Shown here piece after piece: positions 6,935-15,041 of a stretch of 15,059 nt of DNA. The position numbers and the translations under genes were made by a program. Position 1 is the stretch's first letter. Each line of letters begins with the position of its first letter. The stretch covers positions 1-15,059 of the forward strand of contig JAEWST010000131.1 of assembly GCA_023398105.1 (NCBI GenBank). The letters run 5' to 3'. The notes under the pieces were generated by a model. That model was not told the origin of the DNA. It made no database searches and was given only the letters and a program-made list of their open reading frames with translations. This DNA is from Bacillota bacterium (GTDB lineage Bacteria; Bacillota; Clostridia; Acetivibrionales; DSM-1351).

Positions 6935-8284
6935 TTAAGCCAACCTGCCCTCAATAACCCTAACCAGCTCTTTTGCTCGTCTTGTTATTACTTCCTTGTC
7001 CTTGCCCTCAATCATTACTCTAACTAATGGTTCTGTACCAGAAGGTCTTATTAGAACTCTTCCCTCACCATTAAACTCATTTTCAAGTTCTTTACACATT
7101 TTGTTTATTACTTCATCATCAAGATAATTGTTTTTCTTTTCATTGGCTACCTTAGCATTTATAAGTACCTGAGGCAATACCTGTACAACACTTGCAAGGT
7201 CAGATAGCTTCTTTCCAGAATCTTTTAACACCTTTAATAGTTGGATAGCCGTTACAAGTCCATCCCCTGTGGTATTATGCTCAAGGAAAATCACGTGACC
7301 AGACTGCTCTCCACCTAGCATATAGCCTTTATTCAGCATTTCCTCAAGTACGTATCTGTCCCCAACCTTTGTCTTTTCAATATTGAGTCCATTATTCTTT
7401 GCCATTATATCAAGACCCATATTACTCATTACCGTAGCAACTATTGTGTTTTGTGGCAGCATCCCTTTAGACTTCAAATGCAAACCTATTATTGCTAATA
7501 TTTGATCACCATCAACAATATTTCCATTTTCATCAACTGCAAGTACTCTGTCTGCATCTCCATCAAAAGCAAACCCAACATCAGAATTAGTTTCCTTTAC
7601 ATAGTCTTGAAGCTGCTGCATATGTGTTGAACCACATTTGCTATTTATATTTGTTCCGTCAGGCTCATTATTAATTACACTTACTTCTGCCTTTAAATCA
7701 TATAGTGCCATTGGTGCAGTCTGAAATGAAGCTCCATTTGCACAGTCTATAGCTACCTTTATTCCTTCTAAATCGCTTGAAATGGTGCTTTTTGCAAAGT
7801 TAACATAATCCTCAACTGCAGATTCCTTATATTCCTTAAAGCCTATATTATGACCTGTTGGCTTTGGCAGTTCTTCTCCGCCATTTGATATAATATCTTC
7901 AATCTTTTCTTCAATTGCATCAGACAATTTATATCCATTTGCATTAAAAAACTTAATGCCATTGAACTCAAAAGAATTGTGTGATGCTGATATTACCACC
8001 CCAGCATCTGCATCATATAATCTTGTAAGATATGCAATTGCAGGTGTAGGAACAACTCCCAAACTAATAGCCCGTGCACCCACAGAACAAATTCCTGAAA
8101 TAAGTGCCGCTTCCAGCATATCTCCTGATATTCTTGTATCCATCCCTACCAATATTTTAGGTGTATGCTTGGTTTCTCCTGTAAGTACATATGCACCTGC
8201 CTGACCCAGCTTGTATGCAAGCTGCGGAGTAAGCTCCAGGTTTGCAACACCTCTAACACCATCAGTTCCAAATAATCTTCCCAT
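6935..8284 (-). CDS. glmM: Phosphoglucosamine mutase
   Basis: Converts glucosamine-6-phosphate to glucosamine-1-phosphate, the step after GlmS toward UDP-GlcNAc. It has 449 residues, the normal length. Motifs in order: MGRLFGTDGVRG at the N-terminus; the phosphoserine loop VISASHN with catalytic Ser101; the Mg2+ loop DGDADR at 241-246; the sugar-binding loop GEQSGH at 325-330; the phosphate-binding loop RPSGTEP at 413-419. The start is ATG at 8284: GGAGG lies six bases upstream, while the in-frame GTG four codons earlier falls inside that ribosome-binding site. It is the last gene of the cdaA group, 232 bases after the FAD dehydrogenase. GlmM proteins of other Firmicutes bind CdaA and lower c-di-AMP synthesis, which fits this linkage. 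A leader with alternative stems precedes it. Confidence 0.96.
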   Translation of the reverse strand: MGRLFGTDGVRGVANLELTPQLAYKLGQAGAYVLTGETKHTPKILVGMDTRISGDMLEAALISGICSVGARAISLGVVPTPAIAYLTRLYDADAGVVISASHNSFEFNGIKFFNANGYKLSDAIEEKIEDIISNGGEELPKPTGHNIGFKEYKESAVEDYVNFAKSTISSDLEGIKVAIDCANGASFQTAPMALYDLKAEVSVINNEPDGTNINSKCGSTHMQQLQDYVKETNSDVGFAFDGDADRVLAVDENGNIVDGDQILAIIGLHLKSKGMLPQNTIVATVMSNMGLDIMAKNNGLNIEKTKVGDRYVLEEMLNKGYMLGGEQSGHVIFLEHNTTGDGLVTAIQLLKVLKDSGKKLSDLASVVQVLPQVLINAKVANEKKNNYLDDEVINKMCKELENEFNGEGRVLIRPSGTEPLVRVMIEGKDKEVITRRAKELVRVIEGRLA

Positions 8285-8348
8285 TTTTACCTCCACGTAT
8301 ATATTGATATATTATTTATATTTTTTGTCTTATAAAATAATTAACTTT

Positions 8349-8507
8349 CTGCGAAAAACACTGTTAAGGCAGCATTTACACTTTATTATTTACTTCGCAG
8401 TGGAATATATTGCATAAAGCCTAGTAATATCAGGTGTGGTAGCATTTTCAATAGAACTTTTGGTCAGAAATAATTCTACCGCACCAATAGATTTTTATGT
8501 GCGAAGT
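8349..8507 (-). promoter_or_regulatory. Structured glmM leader with mutually exclusive stems
   Basis: Between the FAD dehydrogenase stop (8517) and glmM, the minus-strand RNA holds segment A ACUUCGCA (8507-8500), segment B CUGCGAAGU (8400-8392) and segment C UUCGCAG (8355-8349). B can pair fully with A (8 bp) or with C (7 bp), but not with both. Inside the A-B stem a 10-base inverted repeat with one mismatch (8433-8442 with 8476-8485) forms a further hairpin; on the opposite strand that mismatch would be a G-U pair. This is the layout of an attenuator or a structured element, but it matches no riboswitch class I recognise and no terminator T-run follows C directly. Confidence 0.4.
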
Positions 8508-8516
8508 TTACATTTT

Positions 8517-10103
8517 TCAAGCTGGTACAGCAAATGTTTTTATAATCTGCTGTGCTATTTTTATACCGTCAACTGCAGCACTTACTATACCTCCTGCGTA
8601 TCCTGCTCCCTCTCCTGCAGGATAAAGTCCAGCTACACCCACACATTCAAACAGCTCATTTCGTGGAATCCTAACAGGTGAAGAGGTTCTAGTTTCCACA
8701 CCTGTCAAAAGTGCATCCCCAATTCCAAAGCCTTTTAGCTTTCTATCGAAATACCCAATGGATTCCTTCATGCAGCTTGTAACATAATTAGGCAAGCACT
8801 CATTAATATCTGCACATTGAGATTGTCCTGTATAACTAGGTTTTACACTTCCAATCTTTCCAACCCTATTGTAAATAAAATCCTCAAGTCTTTGAATAGG
8901 TGCACTCCCATTATTTCCACCAATTTTATAGGCTAAACCCTCCCATTTCCTTTGAAACTCAATTCCACCCAAAGGATGTGAAGTAGCAAAATCTGTTGAG
9001 CCTACTGAAACCACAAGTGCACTGTTAGCATTTTCCCTGTCTCTCTTGTATTCACTCATGCCATTTGTAACTATTGAGTTTTGCTCAGATGCCGATGCAA
9101 CAACCAAGCCACCAGGACACATACAAAAAGAATAGGCAGTGCGCTCCTTTTGCTTGTGAAAAAGCTGATAATCTGCTGCCCCAAGTGAAGGATGCTCGCT
9201 TGCCGCTCCGTACTGAGCAGTATTTATAAGGCTTTGAGGGTGTTCAATCCTTACACCAATAGAAAAAGATTTTTGTTCAAAGGGCACACCTTTATTATAA
9301 AGCATATCAAAAGTATCTCTGGCACTATGACCAATTGCCATAACAACTACATTTGTATCTATATTTGAATGGGTATCTGTTAAAACTCCGCATACCTTTC
9401 CATCACGAATATTTATATCAATTGCTTTAGTATTAAATAAAACAGTTCCTCCAAGCCTTTCAATTTCTCTTCTCATATTAACAACAACACTTTTTAATAT
9501 ATCAGTTCCTATATGAGGCTTTGCTTTGTACAATATTTCATCAGGTGCACCAAATCTGTGGTATTCCTGCAAAACCTTATCGCACCTATTATCATTAATT
9601 CTGGTAGTAAGCTTACCATCCGAAAAGGTTCCAGCTCCACCTTCACCAAACTGAACATTTGTGTCATTATCCAGTTCTCCACACTTCCAATAGTGTTCCA
9701 CTTTTTTTGTACGCTCTTCTACATTACTGCCTCTTTCAATTATAACAGGTCTATAGCCATTCTGAGCTAATATCAGCCCGCAAAAAATCCCCGACGGACC
9801 AGTACCAATTACAAGAGGTCTGCCGTCAATCTCTCTATTGCCTGGAATTAACACTTCTTCTTGAACCTGTTCTAGAATTCTGATATCAGAACTATCAGGT
9901 ACTTTAATACCATTTGACACTTCACAGGAAATCGAATAAACAAGACGAATGCCAGGCTTTTTTCTGGCATCCACTGATTGTTTTACTATTTTTATATTAT
10001 TTATATTTTGTAATTTAGTCTTTAGCTTTTTTGCAGCTAAAATTTTCAACTCTTTTTGTTCATCATCCAAACCTAAAATTATATTTGATATTAGAAGTTT
10101 CAT
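8517..10103 (-). CDS. FAD-dependent dehydrogenase (COG2509-like)
   Basis: A 528-residue flavoprotein of unknown substrate. Residues 1-85 form an N-terminal domain typical of this family. The FAD-binding Rossmann fold follows: VIGTGPSGIFCG at 98-109 (GxGxxG) with the ribose-binding Glu123 in VIIERG. Next come NVQFGEGGAGTFSDGKLTTR, the family signature, then VVMAIGHSARDTF and SIGVRIEHPQ. The C-terminal FAD loop is GLYPAGEGAGYAGGIVSAAVDG. The ATG abuts the stop of cdaR (TAA-ATG, no gap), with GGCGG just upstream, so the two are probably translationally coupled. In clostridia such genes are often found between cdaR and glmM. The reaction is not established; a link to cell-wall or c-di-AMP metabolism is suggested only by position. 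Confidence 0.88.
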   Translation of the reverse strand: MKLLISNIILGLDDEQKELKILAAKKLKTKLQNINNIKIVKQSVDARKKPGIRLVYSISCEVSNGIKVPDSSDIRILEQVQEEVLIPGNREIDGRPLVIGTGPSGIFCGLILAQNGYRPVIIERGSNVEERTKKVEHYWKCGELDNDTNVQFGEGGAGTFSDGKLTTRINDNRCDKVLQEYHRFGAPDEILYKAKPHIGTDILKSVVVNMRREIERLGGTVLFNTKAIDINIRDGKVCGVLTDTHSNIDTNVVVMAIGHSARDTFDMLYNKGVPFEQKSFSIGVRIEHPQSLINTAQYGAASEHPSLGAADYQLFHKQKERTAYSFCMCPGGLVVASASEQNSIVTNGMSEYKRDRENANSALVVSVGSTDFATSHPLGGIEFQRKWEGLAYKIGGNNGSAPIQRLEDFIYNRVGKIGSVKPSYTGQSQCADINECLPNYVTSCMKESIGYFDRKLKGFGIGDALLTGVETRTSSPVRIPRNELFECVGVAGLYPAGEGAGYAGGIVSAAVDGIKIAQQIIKTFAVPA

Positions 10104-11318
10104 TTACTCCGCCTTTGTTATATTAACAGGAACCAATACTTCCTCCACTTGAGTAACACCACTAGGTAGTATTACTGATAGTGCAATACTGTTCATTCCC
10201 TCATCTAATTTTTCTACGTCAATAGTTGGAATTAAGTCTGTAACCTTGACTTTGCTTAAATCCTCTGTTTTACCCTTTAACTTAATGGCAACTGGTTCTG
10301 TTATCTCATAAATATAATTTTCTTCTATAGGTTTTCCAATTATAGTAATGTTTCCAGGGATAACTACAAAAGAGCGTTCAATTAAAGGTATTATATCAAC
10401 CTTAACACTTACCTCACGTGAGGAGCTGACTACCTTAACTCCCTCTGGCAACTGCAATAAAACTTGCGTTGTAAAGGTTTGATTTGCTTTTTCTATACTA
10501 ACTGGAACTGTGGACACCTCATTAATCTGAGACAAAGCATCAGATTTTCCATCAATTTCAGTTAATAATACACTTTCAGGTTTTACTGTACTAGCACCTT
10601 CCACATAATCCTTGTCGGGCTTGCCTTCTGTTATTGGAATTACAGGGACTCTTTTTCCCACCTCAATATTAACAGTTACATTAAGACCTTTGCTTAACTC
10701 AGGCATTTCTTCACCACTTTTGTTAAATACCTTGCATTTTTTCTGAATTTCCAAATCTCTATTTAACCCAGAAACATCTATATATGTCTTTACTGAACCT
10801 ACATTTGCAATAACAGAGTCTAATGCCTCAATTTTAACTGTGTCTGGATTGACTGTCTTAGATATGATTTCATATCCCCTTGCCACATCTCCGCTTGTTT
10901 CAACTTGAACAACAAAGGGATTTTCCTCTATCTTTCCCAAATCCAGTTCCACAGCTTTAGGCTTTATATCAATACTATTATTTCCTATATTTTCTCTACC
11001 CACGTATTTTGGAGGATTTAACTCTATAATATTATTTTCAACGGTTTTCACCTTTGATAAATCAAGAATGACTTCAAAATCAGAATCCTTGATAGCATTT
11101 AATACATCCACCCTTTCACGCACTGTAATGGTGGCATACTTTGTAAAAGAATTGCTGTTTAATACCAATCCATTAGCTTTTAAGCTTTCCTCATTAATAA
11201 TATTTATAGGAATAGTATAATAGCCTGTCTTAACTGGATTAACAGTAAACCAAAGCAATACTGCAAAGACTATTGAAAGTATTTTGTATGTCAAATCCTT
11301 TTTCAAATATTCTTTCAC
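10104..11318 (-). CDS. cdaR: CdaR/YbbR-domain regulator of the c-di-AMP cyclase
   Basis: A membrane-anchored extracytoplasmic protein of 404 residues that partners with CdaA. One N-terminal transmembrane helix (about residues 12-27, ILSIVFAVLLWF) is followed by four YbbR-type beta domains at roughly 30-128, 135-215, 225-310 and 320-400; PFVVQVETSGDVARGYE and RVPVIPITEGKPDKDY are typical domain openings. In other Firmicutes CdaR binds CdaA and modulates its activity. The start is GTG at 11318: GGAAGGGG stands eight bases upstream, and GTGA overlaps the cdaA stop by four bases, a classic coupling. An ATG six codons earlier lies inside the ribosome-binding site. The stop touches the ATG of the next gene. 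Confidence 0.93.
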   Translation of the reverse strand: MKEYLKKDLTYKILSIVFAVLLWFTVNPVKTGYYTIPINIINEESLKANGLVLNSNSFTKYATITVRERVDVLNAIKDSDFEVILDLSKVKTVENNIIELNPPKYVGRENIGNNSIDIKPKAVELDLGKIEENPFVVQVETSGDVARGYEIISKTVNPDTVKIEALDSVIANVGSVKTYIDVSGLNRDLEIQKKCKVFNKSGEEMPELSKGLNVTVNIEVGKRVPVIPITEGKPDKDYVEGASTVKPESVLLTEIDGKSDALSQINEVSTVPVSIEKANQTFTTQVLLQLPEGVKVVSSSREVSVKVDIIPLIERSFVVIPGNITIIGKPIEENYIYEITEPVAIKLKGKTEDLSKVKVTDLIPTIDVEKLDEGMNSIALSVILPSGVTQVEEVLVPVNITKAE

Positions 11319-12193
11319 TTTGATTTCCCCTTCCAAAGAGATAACTTCTTATTTACAGACTTCTTCTCAAGTAAGTTTTTATTTAATGCTTTTCTCAAGG
11401 TATCAGGTGTAAGGTTTCTTGACAAACCGCCATTAAGTGCATAAGATATTTTACCAGTCTCCTCAGACACTACCACAGAAATACAATCTGACACTTCTGT
11501 GATTCCTAATGCAGCTCTATGCCTAGTTCCAAGTTCTTTGCTCAAGTTAGGATTATCAGTAAGCGGCAAAAAGCAGGCAGCTGATTTTAGTTTGTTATCT
11601 CTAATAATTAACGCTCCATCATGGAGTGGCGTATTTGGCGTAAAAATGTTTATTATTAATTCTGCACTAATGTTTGAATCCAGTGTTGTGCCTGTATTTA
11701 TAATCTCACCAAGCTTTGTCTCACGTTCCACAACAATAAGTGCACCTGTATTTGTCTTTGAGAGTTCTGTTGCAGCCTTAACAATCTCCTCAATAGTATA
11801 AGTCGTATGTATAACATCATCAGTTTCATCAAAATTAAAAAAGTCTCTTATATTACTACTTCTTCCCAGTTGCTCCAGACCCCTTCTAAGCTCGGGCTGA
11901 AATAATACCACTACTGCAAATCCAGCAAGTTCAATAGTTCTGTTAAGTATAAACGCCAAGGTTCTAAGCTGTAGCCATTCACTGAGCATGGCAATAATAA
12001 CTATAACAACTATACCTTTAACTAGCTGCCAAGCTCTAGTTTCTTTTCCAAGCTTTATCAGCTTAAAAATAATATAAGAAACAATGCTTATATCAACAAT
12101 TGATTTTAACATTTCGAGAGGATCCTTAATAGGTATATATATTGATATAAAATTTGTTATATTTTGAATATTCTCAACTAATGAGTCTAACAA
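11315..12193 (-). CDS. cdaA: Diadenylate cyclase (c-di-AMP synthase)
   Basis: Makes cyclic di-AMP from two ATP at the membrane. Three hydrophobic helices at the N-terminus (around VDISIVSYIIFKLIKL, VKGIVVIVIIAMLSEW and LAGFAVVVLF) precede the DisA_N catalytic domain. Its motifs are TNTGALIVVERE, TPLHDGALII (DGA) and ELGTRHRAALGI (RHR), the residues that bind ATP and metal. The size, about 290 residues, fits the CdaA class. The start is uncertain: TTG at 12193 is placed eight bases after AAGGGTG, whereas the longer TTG frame from 12220 has no ribosome-binding site; GTG at 12202 is also possible. It heads the cdaA-cdaR-FAD dehydrogenase-glmM cluster and is preceded by a structured leader of about 200 nt. 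Confidence 0.94.
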   Translation of the reverse strand: MLDSLVENIQNITNFISIYIPIKDPLEMLKSIVDISIVSYIIFKLIKLGKETRAWQLVKGIVVIVIIAMLSEWLQLRTLAFILNRTIELAGFAVVVLFQPELRRGLEQLGRSSNIRDFFNFDETDDVIHTTYTIEEIVKAATELSKTNTGALIVVERETKLGEIINTGTTLDSNISAELIINIFTPNTPLHDGALIIRDNKLKSAACFLPLTDNPNLSKELGTRHRAALGITEVSDCISVVVSEETGKISYALNGGLSRNLTPDTLRKALNKNLLEKKSVNKKLSLWKGKSK

Positions 12194-12234
12194 ATCATTC
12201 ACACCCTTGTTCAAAGTCAATTAATATTGTCCAG

Positions 12235-12440
12235 GAAAATTCGCTTATCTAATCTCTTTGTGGTGCAAGCCGAATTTTCTTTCGCTATGGGGGGTAATTA
12301 CTTCCCTCTTTAATGAAACACTTTTTTGTTTCTAGCACTCACTCTAAACCTATCCCCACGTACAAGAAATTACTATTTGATAACTCTTAGTGTACCGTTT
12401 TAATGCTAATGGTTTAGATTTGATGCGAACTCCCACGTAT
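12235..12440 (-). promoter_or_regulatory. Structured, unassigned leader upstream of cdaA
   Basis: The region in front of cdaA is rich in pairing. TCTAAACC (12343-12350) pairs with GGTTTAGA (12411-12418), enclosing GTACA/TGTAC (12360-12364 with 12391-12395). A GAAAC/GTTTC hairpin lies at 12315-12332, and GGGGGG-TAATTA-CTTCCC at 12289-12306 forms a near-palindrome. Closest to the gene a 12-pair stem with a one-base bulge joins 12235-12246 to 12267-12279. CCCACGTA is repeated at 12355-12362 and 12432-12439. GC content is visibly higher than in the flanks. None of the riboswitch consensus cores I know fits (T-box, SAM, FMN, TPP, c-di-GMP, ydaO, among others). It could be a regulatory RNA or a small mobile-element remnant. 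Confidence 0.45.
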
Positions 12441-12820
12441 ACTATTCAAAAACATATCTCATAATAATGGCAAAAATGCATATTTTCGTTTTTAGTTCCA
12501 AGCTTTTGACCATAACAGACTTTATACAAACAACATAATAATACAAATTAATTTTAATATAAAAACAATATATATTAAATGGGTAAAAATAACTAATTTT
12601 GCTACATTTAAATAATATTATTTTGGTTCTATATAATATAATCTTTACCAAACACACACATTTTAAAAATTGGTATATAAAGTCAATTACTATCAACTAC
12701 AGCTTGATAGAAGTTGCCTTATAGTATACGTTTAAATTATTTATTTAGTATGCTTTTAGTATTAATTTTTATAGAAAAATCTGTTAAACAACTAAGCTCT
12801 AATTAGCCAGCAAAATTAGT
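12441..12820. other. AT-rich intergenic region, no gene seen
   Basis: Between the cdaA leader and the small membrane-peptide gene. An 84-codon minus-strand frame (12696-12442) starts at TTG without a ribosome-binding site and is composed of Phe, Ile, Tyr, Lys and Cys codons expected by chance in AT-rich DNA. A 7-bp stem hairpin CTATCAA/TTGATAG lies at 12690-12710. The promoter of the cdaA operon must lie here or in the leader, but no box pair is convincing. Confidence 0.5.
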
Positions 12821-12922
12821 TTAATAATTCCCAAACAAAGAAAATCCAACTGAACCAAGTGTTGTAGCCAAAAATATAATCGCTAAAATAATTGCAACAT
12901 ATTTAACCCATTTTTTATGCAT
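12821..12922 (-). CDS. 33-residue single-helix membrane peptide
   Basis: A short gene directly after nadE, 28 bases beyond its stop and so probably cotranscribed. AAAAAAGGGG ends eight bases before the ATG, an excellent ribosome-binding site. The peptide begins with a basic cap, MHKKWVKY, followed by one hydrophobic helix of about 18 residues (VAIILAIIFLATTLGSVG) and a short tail ending FGNY. The orientation predicted by the positive-inside rule is N-terminus inside. The layout resembles tiny conserved Firmicute membrane proteins such as the stressosome anchor Prli42, but similarity is too short to assert. The strong ribosome-binding site and clean membrane-helix design argue that it is real; function is unknown. 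Confidence 0.7.
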   Translation of the reverse strand: MHKKWVKYVAIILAIIFLATTLGSVGFSLFGNY

Positions 12923-12950
12923 TTCATTTACCCCTTTTTTATAATATTAA

Positions 12951-14879
12951 TCAAGCTCTATTTAAGTCCTTAAGCCAAGTATTTACATCCCCATCACTTG
13001 GCATTCTCCAGTCACCTCTAGGTGAAAGACTAATTGAACCAACCTTTGGTCCATCTGGCAAGCATGAGCGTTTAAACTGCTGACTAAAAAATCTCCTTAA
13101 GAAGGTTCTAAGCCATTTCTCAATAATTTCATCAGTATATTTTCCTTCAAAAGCCTGCTTTGCCATAGCAAATATTTTCGAAGGCTGTGCTCCATATCTT
13201 ACAAAATGGTATAAAAAGAAATCGTGTAACTCATAGGGTCCAACAATATCTTCTGTTTTCTGCTGTATCTGACCTTCATCATCAGTAGGCAACAATTCAG
13301 GGCTTATTGGTGTGTCTATAATACTTTTTAACACCTTGCTTGTTTCATCTTGGAACACATAGTCTGCAGCCCATTGCACTAAATACTTTACAAGTGTTTT
13401 TGGCACTCCCGAATTTACTGCATACATAGACATGTGATCCCCGTTATAGGTACACCAGCCAAGTGCAAGCTCAGAAAGGTCTCCCGTACCAATAACCAGC
13501 CCACCTATTTTATTGGCAATATCCATAAGTATCTGAGTTCTCTCTCTGGCTTGAACATTTTCATAGGTCACATCATAAACTGCAGGATCATGTCCTATAT
13601 CATCAAAATGCTTCATACAGGCTTCTTTAATATCTATCTGATAGGTGGTTACCTTCATTAACCTCATTAGCTCAAGAGAATTGTTAAGCGTATTATCAGA
13701 AGTACCAAAGCCAGGCATTGTTATTGCATGTATATTCTTTCTGTCAATCCCCAATCTATCATATGCATTTACAATAACTAATAAAGCCAGCGTAGAGTCC
13801 AATCCACCAGAAATTCCAATGACGCACTTTTCTATCCCTGTATGTTTAAGCCTCTTCCCCAGCCCTGATGTCTGGATATTAAATATTTCATTACAGCGCT
13901 TATTTCTAATACTGAGGTCTGAAGGTACAAAAGGATGTGGTTCAAAATTTCTATGAATCCTGGCTGTTTTTAACTCTTTTACACTGAAAAAAACTTTTCG
14001 GAAATCATAGTCCTTTGCCCCATGTGTAAAGGAAGAATTTTTCAGCCTTTCACTTACCATTCGCTCTATATCTACATCACTAATAATCAATTGTTCATCA
14101 AAGGAAAATCTTTCTGATTTGGCAAGCAACAACCCATACTCACATATCAAGGCATGTCCTCCAAAAACAAGGTCTGTTGTTGATTCATTTGCTCCCGACG
14201 ATGTATACACATATGCAGCTGCACACTTTGCTGACTGCATTTTTATAATACTTTCTCTGTATTCATGCTTACCAACAATTTCGTTGCTGGCAGAAAGATT
14301 GAATAATAGTGTAGCCCCATTTAATGCCTGATAACTGCTTGGTGGTATTGCTGTCCAAAGATCCTCGCATATTTCTATTCCAAAGCACAAGCCATTAATA
14401 TTATCTGCTTCAAATAGCAAATCCGTTCCAAAAGGTACAGCTTGTCCTAATAAAGAAATATCCTTAATCTGTCCGTCTATACCAGAACAAAACCATCTTG
14501 CCTCATAGAATTCACTATAATTTGGTATAAAGCTTTTGGGAACTACGCCAAGAATATTTCCTGCTTGAATTACAACTGCACAATTATACAATCTGCTTTT
14601 TACCAGCAATGGCATACCAATAATTAAAATGCATTCTAAAGCTTTTGTTTCTTCAAGTATTGTTTTCAAGCTATTTATTGCATCATTTTGAAGTGTATTC
14701 TGTAAAAAAAGGTCTCCGCAGGTATATGCTGTTATAGCTAATTCTGGGAACACAACAAATTGTGCGCCTTGAGTCTGAGCTTGTTTAGCAATCTCAATTA
14801 TTTCTGCTGTATTATATTCACAGTTGGCAACCTTTAGTTTTGGTATAGCTGCTGCAACTCTAACAAATCCAAAATTCAT
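12951..14879 (-). CDS. nadE: Glutamine-dependent NAD+ synthetase
   Basis: Last step of NAD synthesis: amidates nicotinic acid adenine dinucleotide with ATP, taking ammonia from glutamine. The 642 residues contain both halves of the long form. The N-terminal nitrilase-type glutaminase domain has the Glu46-Lys115-Cys171 triad (VVFPELAIT, VVPKSFIPNY, IEICEDLW) and YTSSGANEST. The C-terminal synthetase domain has the ATP P-loop IGISGGLDST (Ser357-Ser362), and GTGDLSELALGWCTYNGDHM further on. The architecture matches the Mycobacterium tuberculosis type of about 680 residues. The start is ATG at 14879, preceded by AGGTG five bases upstream. The gene lies upstream of the small membrane peptide and is probably transcribed from a promoter between it and the transposon end at the window edge. 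Confidence 0.96.
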   Translation of the reverse strand: MNFGFVRVAAAIPKLKVANCEYNTAEIIEIAKQAQTQGAQFVVFPELAITAYTCGDLFLQNTLQNDAINSLKTILEETKALECILIIGMPLLVKSRLYNCAVVIQAGNILGVVPKSFIPNYSEFYEARWFCSGIDGQIKDISLLGQAVPFGTDLLFEADNINGLCFGIEICEDLWTAIPPSSYQALNGATLLFNLSASNEIVGKHEYRESIIKMQSAKCAAAYVYTSSGANESTTDLVFGGHALICEYGLLLAKSERFSFDEQLIISDVDIERMVSERLKNSSFTHGAKDYDFRKVFFSVKELKTARIHRNFEPHPFVPSDLSIRNKRCNEIFNIQTSGLGKRLKHTGIEKCVIGISGGLDSTLALLVIVNAYDRLGIDRKNIHAITMPGFGTSDNTLNNSLELMRLMKVTTYQIDIKEACMKHFDDIGHDPAVYDVTYENVQARERTQILMDIANKIGGLVIGTGDLSELALGWCTYNGDHMSMYAVNSGVPKTLVKYLVQWAADYVFQDETSKVLKSIIDTPISPELLPTDDEGQIQQKTEDIVGPYELHDFFLYHFVRYGAQPSKIFAMAKQAFEGKYTDEIIEKWLRTFLRRFFSQQFKRSCLPDGPKVGSISLSPRGDWRMPSDGDVNTWLKDLNRA

Positions 14880-15018
14880 TTAATCACCTAATATATCTAT
14901 TTTGTTTTATCTATAACTAGTTAAAAGCAAATCTCTATATAATGTTATAACGCCTAGCTTCATAATGAAATTTTACGATATACAAAAATTTATACACCGA
15001 CTGATAACCAAAGTAGTA

Positions 15019-15041
15019 CCCGCCACTTATAGAAGTGGGGG
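15019..15041 (-). repeat. Subterminal hairpin of an IS200/IS605-type right end
   Basis: CCC-G-CCACTT (15019-15028) pairs with AAGTGG-GGG (15033-15041) around a 4-base loop: nine pairs with one bulged G. Such imperfect hairpins overlapping the tnpB stop codon mark the right ends of IS200/IS605-type elements and the 3' end of the TnpB guide RNA scaffold. The transposon body would lie to the right, outside the window. Confidence 0.5.

Noticed and set aside
12442..12696. An 84-codon minus-strand frame
   Set aside because: Composition expected by chance in AT-rich DNA, TTG start without ribosome-binding site, no recognisable domain.
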